A DNA stretch of 64,000 nucleotides from the NCBI GenBank assembly GCA_963815535.1, contig CAWFGS010000001.1, positions 744,001 to 808,000 of the forward strand, in the 5' to 3' direction. This stretch comes from CAWFGS01 sp963815535. Lineage in GTDB: Bacteria; Pseudomonadota; Alphaproteobacteria; Sphingomonadales; Sphingomonadaceae. This document shows, piece after piece, positions 26,656-37,227 of this stretch. The notes under the pieces are model-generated. The model did no database searches. It had not been told where the DNA came from and saw only the letters and a list, made by a program, of their open reading frames with translations. Numbering within the stretch: the stretch's first letter is position 1; every line of letters begins with the position of its first letter. The translations under genes and the position numbers were made by a program.

Positions 26656-28245
26656 CTAGTGCAGCGGACGCAAAGCCCCGCGATTATCTGCGCGGAAGCG
26701 GCTGCGGGTGGGGGCATGAGCGCTGGAGTGGGCGGCGCATTCGGCGGATAGGATGCGACCGAGCCCAACCGCTGGATCAACGCCAGATGCAGCAGCATAT
26801 CCTGCGCCGCGCCGCCCAGTTCGATCCGCCGTCCCCGACCTTGCCGTCATCGAACTGATCGCTGGGCCGGTGATAGCGGCTGGCGGTGAAGCGTTCCAAC
26901 GCCTCGCTGCCGCCGAACGCGCTGCCGATCATGTAAGCGGGCACGTCCGCGCGCAGCAGGGCATAGCCATCCTGCCGTTTCAGATATCGGTCGGCGAAAG
27001 CGGGATCGCCCATCGCGCGGCCCGATCGGGCGATTTCCTGCGCGATGACCGCATCGATCGGCGGTGAACTGCCGCTGCCGACCACCCCCACCGCTTCCCC
27101 GCGCGCGGCAATGGCGGTGGTGTCGAGATTGAATGCCGCGACGATCTTGTCGAGCGGGATCGGCGGATCGCGAGCGAAGGCGATCGCGCCCAACAGCCCC
27201 CATTCCTCCGCCGTGGTGGCCACGAAATACACATCGCGATCCAGCCTGCCCGCACGGCCCAACCGCCGCGCCAGTTCCGCCTGCACCGCCAGACCGCTGG
27301 CATTGTCCACCGCGCCGTTGCAGATCGGATCGCTGTCGGACGCGCTGTCACCAGCCCTCTCGCGGCAGATGCCGAAGTGATCCCAATGCGCCATCACCAC
27401 GATCGCGCCGACTGCCCGCAATGCGCCCCGGCAATCGCCCGATCAGATTGTGCGTCTTCACTTTCGCCGTGGTGGAGGTGGCCTCCAACGTCGCCACCGC
27501 CCGCAACGGCACGGGCAGAAATGCCGGCATGGTCCGCCTGCGCCAGCAAGCTGTCGTATCGCGCCCGCCCGACCAGCGCGGCAAACCCTGCGCCGGTGAT
27601 GTAGCCATCCAGCGCGTCGCCCGCTTCGCCCGCCAGCCGGTACGATCCGCCCCGCCGCCGCGCGATGGTTTCGCGATAGGCGGCTTCGTCCGCGATCAGG
27701 CGCCAGCACGCCCGCCGCCCCCTTCGCCAGCAAAGCTTCGCGCTGTTCCGCGCTGCCGGCGTGATCGCCCGCCATGACGACGACGCGCCCGGCCAGTTCC
27801 GCGCGGTCGAGAGTATCGCCCAGCTTGCCGACGAACAGCATCGCCGCCGCGTTCGATCAGCGTGCGTTCGCCCGGAGTGAACACTGCGGCATCGGCCTGA
27901 TCGAAAGGCAGCGCGCGCCCGGCACGGACGAACTGCACGCGGCTGCCCGTGGGGGTGGCCAGCGCCAGATCGACGGTGGCGAACCACGGTTCGGCGGGAT
28001 CGTTCGTGCCGCTGTCCACGCCCGCCGCCTGCCATTCGCGCGCCAGGTAGGACGAGTGTCGCCGCTTCCCCCGCAGTGCCCGGCTTGCGCCCTTCGAACG
28101 CGTCGCTCGCGAGCACGGCGATGTCGCGGGCGAGCGCGGTTTCGATGGTGTCGAGTTCGGCTGTCGCAGCAATTTTCGGCGCGGGCGTTGCAGCGCAGGC
28201 GGCGACGAGCAGCGCCGCCGTGCAAACGGCCGCCAACCGCCCCAT
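26656..28245 (-). CDS. M28-family zinc aminopeptidase lipoprotein (frameshifted)
   Basis: Exported peptidase. The N-terminus has a lipoprotein signal (ALLVAAC) and an early DTIETALARDIAVLASDAFEGR region, followed by a probable PA-domain insert. The complete co-catalytic zinc set of family M28 is visible: His/Asp in HWDHFG, Asp in VDNASG, Glu-Glu in TTAEEWG, Asp in NLDTTA and the last His in RYHRPSDQFD. Several indels between 28100 and 26800 break the frame. The exact C-terminus is uncertain (a TAG at 26656 is one option). It probably trims peptides in the periplasm. Confidence 0.85.
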
Positions 28246-28284
28246 CGATGTCGCCCCATCGAAAGTCGCCCTATCGAAAGTCGC
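28241..28284. repeat. Three imperfect 14-15 bp tandem repeats at the M28 peptidase start
   Basis: CCCATCGATGTCGC, CCCATCGAAAGTCGC and CCTATCGAAAGTCGC follow one another at 28241, 28255 and 28270. The peptidase start codon (28245) lies in the first unit, so the repeat overlaps its leader. Confidence 0.7.
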
Positions 28285-28298
28285 CCGTGCGCCATTAT

Positions 28299-29056
28299 CT
28301 ATCCTGCGGTCCAGCCGCCATCCATGCTCCAGTTCGCGCCGGTGACGTTGGCCGCTTCGTCGCGGCACAGGAACACTGCGAGCGCACCGATCGATTCAGG
28401 TTGCACGAATTTCTTGGTCGGCTGCTTGGCGAGGAGGACATCGTCGATGACCTCTTCGCGGCTCAATCCGCGCGCCGCCATCGTGTCGGGGATTTGCCCC
28501 TCGATCAACGGCGTCCAGACATAACCGGGACTGATGCAGTTCGCGGTTACGCCGGTCTGCGCCAGTTCCAGCGCGATGGTTTTGGTGAAGCCCGCCAGCC
28601 CGTGCTTGCTGGCGTTGTAAGCGCTTTTGAACGGCGATGCGGTTTTGGAATGCGCGCTGGCGGTGTTGATGATCCGGCCCCAGCCCGCCTCGCTTCATAT
28701 GCGGAATGGCGAGGCGACTGGTGTGGAACGGCGCGGTCAGATTGAGTGCGATGATCGCATCCCATTTGTCGGTCGGAAATTCCTCCACCGGGGCGACGTG
28801 CTGCATCCCGGCATTGTTGACCAGAATGTCGACCGGCCCGGCCTCTGCAAACATCCGTTCGATCGCGGCGGGGTCCATCAGATCAGCGCCCACGATGCGT
28901 CGCGCCCAGTTCGTCGCACAGTTGGGCGATCAGGGCATCGTCGCCGAAACCGTTCAGCACTATTTCCGCCCCCTCCGCCCGCAAAGCGCGCGCGATCGCG
29001 AGGCCGATGCCCGATGTCGATCCGGTGACGAGCGCCCGTTTGCCGGTAAGGAACAT
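28299..29056 (-). CDS. bdhA: D-beta-hydroxybutyrate dehydrogenase (SDR, frameshifted)
   Basis: Oxidises 3-hydroxybutyrate to acetoacetate, the step after polyhydroxybutyrate breakdown. The start MFLTGKRALVTGSTSGIG, DILVNNAGMQHVAPVEEFP and the characteristic C-terminus (LLAKQPTKKFVQPESIGALA, NVTGANWSMDGGWTA) match the HBDH branch of SDRs. Frame shifts near 28895 and 28685 displace parts, including the catalytic YxxxK region. The expected length is about 252-260 aa. Together with the phaC/phaZ genes 19 kb away it supports PHB cycling. Confidence 0.88.
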
Positions 29057-29169
29057 CTACAACTCCGCAGGTTTTGCTGATAGGAGGGCATTCTTTCGCG
29101 CGCGGTGCGGCCAGTGTCTAGCGTCAATCCAACGCACCGGCATCTATCGACGCGCTTTCGGGGGTCATT

Positions 29170-30049
29170 ATGCGATTAAACAGGTTCAATCCGGGCAGCA
29201 TCAAGGTGGGGCGCACGAGCGGCGGCGGCGGGGGCCGCTTCCCCGGCGGCGGCGGCGGCAAGGTCGGGCTGCGGCAGCATCGTGATCGCCATCGTCGCGG
29301 CGTTGGTGTTCGGTGTCGATCCTGCGCAGATGCTGGGCGGCATGAACGCGGGCGGACCGGCCCCCCAAGTGACGCAGCGCCAGGGCGGGGAGACGGCGGC
29401 ACAGATCTGCGACGACAACGCCTATGCGATGGAAACCTGCAACGGCCTCGCTTCGCTCAACCAGACGTGGGAGCCGCTGTTCGCCCGAGCGAACATCGCA
29501 TTCGAACAGCCGACCCTGCGCTTCCCGTCATCCAGCCGGTTCGACACCGCATGCGGCGCGGCATCGACCGGAATGGGGCCGTTCTACTGCCCCGCCGATC
29601 AGGGGATTTACATCGACACCGCCTTTTACGACCAGATGGAACGGCGCATGGGCGCGGGCGGCGATTTCGCGCGTTATTACGTGCTGGCGCATGAATACGG
29701 CCATCATGTGCAGACGCTGACGGGCCTGTCGGCGCAGATACGCAGCGCCCAGCAGCAGAACCCGCGTGCGTCGAACGATCTACAAGTGCGGATGGAATTG
29801 CAGGCCGATTGCTATGCCGGGGTGTGGGCGGCGCGCAACCGCAACGCGATCGAGCCGGGCGATATGGAAGAAGGCATGACCGCCGCCAGCGCGATCGGCG
29901 ACGATACACTGCAGCGGCAGGCGGGCCAGCGCGTCAATCCCGAAGGGTTCACCCACGGGTCAAGCGCGCAGCGTATGAAATGGCTGCGAATCGGATTGGA
30001 AACAGGAGATGACGATGCGTGCGATACGTTTGCCGATCTGCGGCGCTAG
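29170..30049 (+). CDS. ypfJ: Neutral zinc metallopeptidase, YpfJ/KPN_02809 family (frameshifted)
   Basis: Membrane-anchored putative zinc protease. A polar Gly-rich N-terminus (FNPGSIKVGR then a glycine run) precedes one membrane helix (IVIAIVAALVFGVDP). The domain carries FYCPADQGIYID and the zinc-binding HEYGHHVQ, and a downstream ELQADCYAGVWA supplies the third ligand. One extra base near 29275 separates the N-terminus from the rest; corrected, it has about 292 aa. The end overlaps the start of the next gene by about 35 bases. Substrate unknown. Confidence 0.88.
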
Positions 30050-30560
30050 TCTGGCGCTCGCCGTAATGATTGCGCCGGCGGCAATGGCTCAAACCCGCGA
30101 CGATGAAGGCGGCGTGCGCGGCGCGGCGCGCACCGCCGGCGATGTCGCGATGACGCCGTTGAGCGATTTGAACTTGCGGAAAGACGAAATACCCGAAGCG
30201 TTGCAGGATGCCGCCATCGCGCCCTATGCCAGCGAAAAGCTGGTAAATTGCGCGGCCATCGTGACCGAAATAGACCGGCTGACCGCCGTGCTTGGCCCCG
30301 ATGTCGAGCTGATAGATGCAGATGACGGGTTGAACGTCGGCGATGTCGCGAAAAGCGTGGTCGGCGGCCTGATCCCGTTTCGCGGCATCGTGCGCCAATT
30401 ATCGGGTGCGGCCAAACGGGAGAAGCAGTTTCAGGCAGCGATCTATGCCGGGGCCGTCCGGCGCGGTTTCCTGAAAGGATTGGGGCAGGAACGCCAATGC
30501 GATTACCCCGCCCGCCCCGCCGACATGGCGGAGCGTGAAGCGTTCGCTGCGGAGGAATAA
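30015..30560 (+). CDS. Secreted hypothetical protein
   Basis: 181-residue protein with a clear signal peptide (ASLALAVMIAPAAMAQ, cleavage after AMA). I recognise no domain. The mature part has two conserved-looking helical stretches (ASEKLVNCAAIVTEIDRLTAVLG; FRGIVRQLSGAAKREKQFQAA) and ends with a short acidic tail. The gene overlaps the upstream metallopeptidase by about 35 bases, so the two are likely coupled. It is convergent with sdhA. Confidence 0.72.
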   Translation: MRAIRLPICGASLALAVMIAPAAMAQTRDDEGGVRGAARTAGDVAMTPLSDLNLRKDEIPEALQDAAIAPYASEKLVNCAAIVTEIDRLTAVLGPDVELIDADDGLNVGDVAKSVVGGLIPFRGIVRQLSGAAKREKQFQAAIYAGAVRRGFLKGLGQERQCDYPARPADMAEREAFAAEE

Positions 30561-30611
30561 CCGCCTTTGGGAATATCGGGTGGAGCATGAAGTCCCCACC
30601 CGATGTTCCGA

Positions 30612-32424
30612 TCAGTAAACCCGGCGTTTGGGTTCGATATATTTGATATCGTCGGTCAGCGTGTATTCGTGGACCGGACGGTAATCGATCTTCACGTCGC
30701 CGGTTCCGTTCGATTTCTTGCCGCCCCAACCTTCGAACCAGGCGACGGTGTGCTTCATCCATTCGCCATCGTCGCGATCGGGGAAATCTTCGTGGCTGTG
30801 CGCCCCGCGGCTTTCCTTGCGGTTTTCGGCAGATGCCATCGTGACGCTGGCCTGCGCGATCAGATTGTCGAATTCCAGCGTCTCGATCAGATCGCTGTTC
30901 CAGATCAGCGAACGGTCGGTGACCTTGATGTCTTCCATCCGGTCGTATGTCGCGGCCAGCTGCTTCTCGCCTTCCGCCATCAATTCGCTGTCGCGGAACA
31001 CGGCGGCGTGTTTCTGCATCGTCTTCTGCATATCGGACCGCAGCAGGGATGTCGGCGCGCCGCCATCGGCGTGGCGGAAATGGTCGAGCCGGGACAGGGC
31101 CATGTCGGCGCTGTCTTTCGGCAATTCGTCCTGCGATGCGCCCGGCTTGATAATTTCGCGCAGGCGGTGGCCCGTCGCGCGGCCGAACACCACCAGATCG
31201 ATCAGCGAATTGGAGCCGAGCCGGTTCGCGCCATGCACCGAAACGCACGCCGCCTCGCCCACGGCGAACAGGCCGGGGACCACGGTATCGGGGCCATCCT
31301 TGCCGATGGTCACGACTTCGCCGTGATAATTGCACGGGATGCCGCCCATATTGTAATGCACGGTCGGCGTCACCGGCAACGGTTCGCGCGTCAGATCGAC
31401 GCCTGCGAAAATCTTGCCCGCTTCCGGTGATGCCCGGCAGCCGTTCGGCCAGCACGCTGGATTCGATATGGTCGAGGTGGAGGAAGATATGGTCGCCCTC
31501 CGGCCCGACGCCGCGCCCTTCGCGCATTTCCAGCGCCATCGCGCGGCTGACGACATCGCGCGATGCCAGATCCTTGGCAGATGGGGCGTAGCGTTCCATG
31601 AACCGTTCACCTTCGGAATTGGTCAGGTAGCCGCCCTCGCCCCGTGCGCCCTCGGTGATCAGCACGCCCGCGCCGTAAATGCCGGTGGGGTGGAACTGCA
31701 CGAATTCCATGTCCTGCAACGGCAGCCCTGCGCGCAGCACCATGCCGCCGCCGTCGCCGGTGCAGGTGTGCGCGCTGGTCGCGGTGTAGTAGCAGCGGCC
31801 ATAACCGCCGGTCGCCAGCACGACGCTTTGCGATTTGAACCGATGGATGCTGCCATCGTCGAGGCACATGGCGATCACACCGCGGCACACGCCGTTTTCC
31901 ATGATCAGGTCGAGCGCGAAATATTCGATGAAGAAATCCGCGTCGTATTTCAGGCTCTGCTGATACAGCGCGTGCAGCATGGCATGGCCGGTGCGGTCGG
32001 CGGCGGCGCAGGTGCGCTGGACCGGTGGCCCCTCGCCCATATTCTGCATGTGCCCGCCGAACGGGCGCTGGTAGATCGTGCCATCGTCATTGCGCGAAAA
32101 CGGCACGCCTGCATGCTCCAGCTCGTACACCGCCTGCGGAGCTTCGCGCGCCAGATATTCGATCGCGTCCTGATCGCCCAGCCAGTCCGCACCCTTCACG
32201 GTGTCGTACATATGCCAGGACCAGTGATCGGGCGTGTTGTTGCCCAACGATGCGGCGATGCCGCCCTGCGCCGCGACGGTGTGCGACCGCGTCGGGAAAA
32301 CCTTGGAGATATTGGCGGTTTTCAGCCCGGCTTCCGCCGCGCCCATCGTGGCGCGCAGGCCCGATCCGCCCGCGCCGACGACCACGACGTCGTACATGTG
32401 GTCGATAATCTTGTAGGCCGGCAT
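30612..32424 (-). CDS. sdhA: Succinate dehydrogenase flavoprotein subunit (frameshifted)
   Basis: Oxidises succinate to fumarate in complex II. FAD-binding VVVVGAGGSGLRATMG, the flavinylated His region FPTRSHTVAAQGGIAA, FHPTGIYGAG, HGANRLGSNSL and the C-terminal RRVY are present. One indel near 31425 splits it; the repaired length is about 604 aa. An ATG at 32497, overlapping the sdhD stop, might be the true start if another indel lies near 32440. No sdhB follows: the next gene is convergent. Confidence 0.95.
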
Positions 32425-32496
32425 ATTGCCGCCGTGCTGGTGCCTGTGCTGGCGCCGCGCCGGGCGAGGATGCGGTCTGGGGGGCGGGATTGGCCA

Positions 32497-32883
32497 TTAT
32501 GCGGAAGCTCCGAAAGCGAGACGGGCGACGCAGAAGATGCCGAAGGCACCGCCGCCGATGGTGGTCAAGGTCAGAACGGTCAGGAGCGCGAATTTGCTCC
32601 CGGCTTCGTGGACGTAATCTTCGATCAGGACCTGCAGGCCCATGCGCGCATGCCAGAACACGCTGACTAGCAGCAGCACCATCGCCGTCGCTGGGATCGG
32701 GCTGGACAGCCATTTGGTGACGGTGGCGTAGCCCATATCGGGCAACAGAGCGATGCTGAACGCCAGCCACAGCACCAGCACGACATTGCCGATCGCGGTC
32801 AACCGCTGCACCAGCCAGTGATGCGCGCCCTCTTTCGCGCTGCCCAATCCGCGAACGCGGCCGATGGAAGTTCCGTTACCCAT
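32497..32883 (-). CDS. sdhD: Succinate dehydrogenase membrane anchor subunit
   Basis: 128-residue three-helix membrane protein anchoring complex II. The conserved start GLGSAKEGAHHWLVQRLTA, the haem-related HARMGLQVLIEDYVH motif (its His and Asp are typical) and its place between sdhC and sdhA identify it. Spacing to sdhC is 15 bases. The frame is intact. Confidence 0.93.
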   Translation of the reverse strand: MGNGTSIGRVRGLGSAKEGAHHWLVQRLTAIGNVVLVLWLAFSIALLPDMGYATVTKWLSSPIPATAMVLLLVSVFWHARMGLQVLIEDYVHEAGSKFALLTVLTLTTIGGGAFGIFCVARLAFGASA

Positions 32884-32898
32884 TAGATGCGCCCCCGA

Positions 32899-33288
32899 TC
32901 AAGCCAGCAGGACCACGGCCCAGAAGGCCCCGGTCAGCAATACGCCGATGGCAATGCTGCCCATCGACCACAATTTGTTGGTCTGCAATTCGTATCCCGC
33001 GCCGATATCCAGCACGAAATGGCGCAGGCCCGAACACATATGGGTGAAGAACGCCCAGCTCAGCCCGACCAGCACGATGTAACCGGGTATCGACGTCGCC
33101 ACGGCCAGGAAGGTTTCGTATGCCTCCGGCCCGCTCGCCAGCGCGCCCAGCCACCACAGCAGCACGCCCAGACCCACCAGCGCCATTCCGTCGCCGGTGA
33201 CGCGGTGCAGGATGGACACCAGCATATGCGGCCCCCATTTCCAGATTTGCAGATGCGGCGATAGCGGGCGTGTGGCCATGTTGGACAT
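32899..33288 (-). CDS. sdhC: Succinate dehydrogenase cytochrome b556 subunit
   Basis: 129-residue three-helix membrane protein. RPLSPHLQIWKWGPHMLVSILHRVTG is the family signature at the N-terminus, and HMCSGLRHFVLDIG contains the haem-ligand His. The start at 33288 (MSNMATRP) was chosen because a longer frame adds sequence unlike the family. It is first in sdhCDA and divergent from an SDR gene, with about 100 bases of shared promoter region. Confidence 0.94.
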   Translation of the reverse strand: MSNMATRPLSPHLQIWKWGPHMLVSILHRVTGDGMALVGLGVLLWWLGALASGPEAYETFLAVATSIPGYIVLVGLSWAFFTHMCSGLRHFVLDIGAGYELQTNKLWSMGSIAIGVLLTGAFWAVVLLA

Positions 33289-33391
33289 GTGTTTCCGTAA
33301 TTTCAGACTGGCGACCAGCCATAACGGTTTGCGCGGGCGTGGCAACAACTGCCACCTCGACTTCGCTTGCAAAGTTTCGGATAGGGGATGC

Positions 33392-34117
33392 ATGACCAGC
33401 ATCCTTCTGACCGGCGCCAGCCGCGGCATCGGCGCCGCCATCCGCGCCCGCCTTGAAAGTCCCGACCGCACAAGCCGTAACGTCACCGTCGTCGGCCATG
33501 CCACTGCCGATCATGACGACGACACGATCGGTGCGGATTTTTCGCAAGCCGGCGGGCCGGAACATCTGTGGGCGCAAACGCTGCAACGAACGGGCGGCGC
33601 GGTGGATGTGCTGATCAACAATGCCGGGCTGTTCGATGCCAATCCGCTGGACGGCTCCGACATCGGCTGGCTGGACGGGTGGGAGGAAACGCTGCGCATC
33701 AACCTGACCGCCGCCGCGCAGCTGTCGCGCATGGCGGTGCTGCACTGGCAGGAACGCGGCGTTCCGGGGCGGATCGTCCATATCGCCAGCCGCGCCGGCC
33801 ATCGCGGCGATTCGCCCGCGCACTGGCATTATGCGGCGGCGAAGGGCGGGATGCTGGCCATGCACAAGACCATCGCCCGCGCCTATGCCGCCGATCGCAT
33901 CTGCAGTTACGCGATCACGCCCGGCTTCATCGATACGGCGATGGCGGGCGATTATCTGGCCAGCCGGGGCGGCCCCGGCTTGCTCGCCGACATTCCGCTG
34001 GGCCGCGTCGCGACGCCGGACGAAATTGCGGGGATCGCAGTCTATTGCGCGCTCGACGCGCCCGAAAGCATGACCGGCGCGACGCTCGACGCGAACGGAG
34101 CCAGCTATGTCCGATAG
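33392..34117 (+). CDS. SDR family oxidoreductase (FabG-like)
   Basis: 241-residue classical SDR with LLTGASRGIGAAI at the N-terminus, VLINNAGLFDANP, the Ser in VHIASRAGH, YAAAKGG (catalytic Tyr/Lys) and the C-terminal GATLDANGASYVR. Substrate unknown; FabG-like enzymes reduce beta-ketoacyl thioesters but many act elsewhere. The ATG at 33392 is the first that gives the family N-terminus. Its end overlaps the prmA start by 11 bases, so they are coupled. Confidence 0.87.
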   Translation: MTSILLTGASRGIGAAIRARLESPDRTSRNVTVVGHATADHDDDTIGADFSQAGGPEHLWAQTLQRTGGAVDVLINNAGLFDANPLDGSDIGWLDGWEETLRINLTAAAQLSRMAVLHWQERGVPGRIVHIASRAGHRGDSPAHWHYAAAKGGMLAMHKTIARAYAADRICSYAITPGFIDTAMAGDYLASRGGPGLLADIPLGRVATPDEIAGIAVYCALDAPESMTGATLDANGASYVR

Positions 34118-35038
34118 CTGGAAGCTGACCGCCCATGCATCGCGCCAGCGAGTGCAGGCGGCGTTGCTGGCGCATGAGGAAGCGCGACGATTGGGACCAC
34201 GCCATCGTCCTGTCCGGCAGTGAAATCGCCGAAGACCGCCCGGACGAATGGGTGCTGGAAGCGTGGCTCGACCGCGAACCGGGCGCAGCGCAGCGCGAGG
34301 CGGTGGCGGCGCTGTTCGGCGGCAGCGCGCCCGAACTTGACCGTGGAACGGATCGCGGCGGCGGATTGGCTGAAACTGAGCCAGGAGGGCGTCGATCCGA
34401 TCACCGCCGGACGGTTCCGCGTCCGCACGCCCGATCATGCCGCCGCCGCTGCGACCGGCGACAAGCCCCGCATGACAGAGTTCGTCATCCCAACCAGTCA
34501 GGCGTTCGGCACGGGCCAGCACGAAACGACTGCGGGCTGCCTTGCCATGTTGGACATCATGAAGCGGCAGGGCGTCGTGGCGCGCAACATGGCGGATATC
34601 GGGACCGGAACCGGACTGCTCGCTTTTGCCGCGATCGCGCTGTGGCCGCGCGCCTATGCCGTCGCCAGCGATGTGGACGGCGTCTGCGCGCAGGTGGTGC
34701 ATGACAATGCCGTCGCCAACCAGGTAGCGCAAGGCGGCGGCGCGGGCGCGCTGACGATGGTGGTCGCGGCCGGGATGGACCACTCGCTGTTGCGCGCGCG
34801 CGGACCGTACGATCTGCTGATGGCGAACATATTGGCCGGGCCGTTGATCGACCTCGCACCCGATTTCGCGCGCGCCGTGTTGCCGGGCGGGCACGTCGTG
34901 CTGGCGGGGCTGCTGGTGAAGCAGGAGGCGGCGGTGCGTCGTGCCTATCGCCGGGCGGGGTTCCGGCTGGCGCGCCGGATGGTGCGCGGCGATTGGGCGA
35001 TCCTGTGGCTTCGCAAGCGGGACCGGCGGCCCGGCTGA
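34107..35038 (+). CDS. prmA: Ribosomal protein L11 methyltransferase (frameshifted)
   Basis: Trimethylates ribosomal protein L11. It starts MSDSWKLTAHASRQRVQAAL. The domain linker and catalytic part carry EFVIPTSQAFGTGQHETTAGCL, the SAM motif MADIGTGTGLLAFAA, SDVDGVC and the NILAGPLIDLAPDF segment. Indels near 34180 and 34340 affect the N-terminal domain only. The repaired length is about 310 aa. Confidence 0.92.
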
Positions 35039-35044
35039 GGTCCG

Positions 35045-37117
35045 CTACCCCGCCGAAGCGACGATCGCCGCCCAGCCTGCCTCGTCGGTCACTGCGATCC
35101 CCAGCGCCGCCGCCTTCTTCGCCTTTGCCCCCGCGCCCGGTCCGGCCACCAGCAGATCGGTTTTCGCGCTGACCGATCCCGACGCCTTCGCGCCCAGCCG
35201 TTCGGCCTGCGCCTTGGCCTCGTCGCGGCTCATGGTTTCCAGCTTTCCGGTAAATACCACCATCTTGCCCGCAACCGGGCTGTCCAGCGTTTCGACCTCG
35301 TAACGCGGCGGGGATCGACTTCGCGCAGCAGGTCGTCCCACACGTCGACATTGTGCGGTTCGTGGAAGAAATCGCGCAACGCCGCAACCACCGCCGGGCC
35401 GATCCCGTCGATTGCGGTGATGTCCGCCACACCTGTCATCCCCGGTCGTCGGCCACGTGCGCAAGGGCGGGCAGTTCGTGGAAATGCCTCATCAGATCGC
35501 GCGCCGTCACCGCGCCGACATGCCGGATGCCCAACCCGAACAACAGCCGCGCGGCATCGGGCTGCGCCGCTTTTCCACAGAAGCCAACAGGTTATCGACA
35601 GACTTTTCCTGCCATCCGTCCAGCGCCAGAATGTCCGCGCGACGCTCCTTCAGCCGGAAGATATCCGCCGGGCTTTCCAGCCAGCCCAAGCGCGAAGAAC
35701 TGATCGATGGTTTTCTCGCCCAGCCCATCGATATCGAGCGCGCCGCGGCTGACGAAATGTTTCAACCGTTCGGTCCGCTGGGCCGGGCAGATCAGCCCGC
35801 CGGTGCAGCGCACATCGACTTCGCCCTCCTCGGCCACCGCTTCGCTGTCGCATTCCGGGCAGTGATCGGGGAATGCAAAGGGCGCAGCGCTTCTCGTCGC
35901 GCGTCAGATTGTCCACGACCTGCGGAATGACGTCGCCCGCCCGCTGGATGCAGACGCGGTCGCCGGGGCGCACGCCGAGCCGCGCGATTTCGTCGCGATT
36001 GTGCAGCGTGACATTGGTGACCGTCACCCCGCCGACCAGCACCGGCGCGAGCCGCCCCACCGGCGTCAGCTTGCCGGTCCGGCCGACCTGAATGTCGATG
36101 ATTTCCAGCGTCGTCTGCGCCCGTTCCGCCGGAAATTTGCGTGCGATGGCCCAGCGCGGCGCCTTCGCCACGAAGCCCAGCCGTTTCTGCCAATCCAGCC
36201 GGTCGACTTTGTAGACCACCCCGTCGATTTCATAGGGAAGCCGGGGCCGCGCCGCCTCGATCGCCCCGTAATGCGCGATCATTTCGTCGAGGGATTCGAC
36301 GCGTTGCAAGGCGGCGACACCGGCAAGCCCCATTCCGCGATCATTTGCCGCATGACCGCATCTGCGTGTCGCCCGGCACATCGGACGCCGCGCCCCAGCC
36401 ATGCGCCCAGAATTTGAGCGGGCGTTTGGCCGTGACGCTCGCATCCTTTTGCCGCAGCGACCCGGCGGCGGCGTTGCGCGGATTGGCGAACTGCTTGTCC
36501 CCCGCCTCCGCCTGCGCGGCGTTGAGTGCGGCGAAATCGTCGCGCGCCATGTAAACCTCGCCGCGAATTTCGAACAGTTCCGGCCGGTCCACTCGCTCCC
36601 ATCCGCGCGCGTCAGACGCTGCGGAATGTCGGCGATATGCGCGACATTGGCGGTGACATCCTCCCCCACCTGGCCATCCCCGCGCGTGGCGGCACGGACC
36701 AGCGCGCCGCGTCTCGTAACGCAGCGAGCAGGACAGCCCGTCGATCTTGTCTTCCGCCGTGAACGCCACCGGTTCGTCCTCGTCCAGATTCAGGAACCGC
36801 CGCACGCGCGCGACGAATTCCGCCACTTCGTCATCGGCAAACGCATTGTCGAGGCTCATCATCCGCACCTCATGCGCGACCTTGCCCAGCGGGCGAGCGG
36901 CGATCTCGTGCCCGACCTTGCGCGATCGGGCTGTCGTCACGGACCAGATGCGGAAACGCCGCCTCCAGCTCCGCATTGCGGCGCACCAGCGCATCATATT
37001 CCTGATCGGTAATTTCGGGCGCATCTTCGGCGTGATACAGCCGGTCATGCTTCGCGATCTGGCTTGCGCCAGCCGCATCAGTTCATTGGCGGCATCGGCT
37101 TCGGAGATATCGATCAT
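35045..37117 (-). CDS. ligA: NAD-dependent DNA ligase (frameshifted)
   Basis: Seals nicks in replication and repair. The adenylated lysine is in TAEDKIDGLSCSL. Other hallmarks are RGEVYMARDDFAALN, NPRNAAAGSLRQKD, PYEIDGVVYKVD, GRTGKLTPVGRLAPV, the zinc-finger region, HhH motifs and a C-terminal BRCT domain (VAGKMVVFTGKLETMSRDEAKAQ). Many single-base indels scatter it over three frames. The span corresponds to about 690 aa, right for LigA. The start at 37117 gives MIDISEADAANELMRLA, the family beginning. recN lies upstream on the same strand. Confidence 0.94.
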
Positions 37118-37135
37118 GGCTTCCACCATCCCCAA

Positions 37136-37159
37136 CCCCTTCCTCTGAAAAGGAAGGGG
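37136..37159. repeat. Intergenic palindromic repeat (CCCCTTCCT / AGGAAGGGG)
   Basis: Perfect 9-bp inverted repeat with a 6-base loop in the ligA-recN spacer, followed by CCTCCTCTTCAGCGG and a G-rich stretch. It resembles the element at 5119-5140 in sequence style and intergenic position. Confidence 0.55.
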
Positions 37160-37227
37160 CTTCTTCCCGCTTCCGCCTCCTCTTCAGCGGATGGGGACGG
37201 GGGCGGTGCTCTGGCTTGAGACAACCA

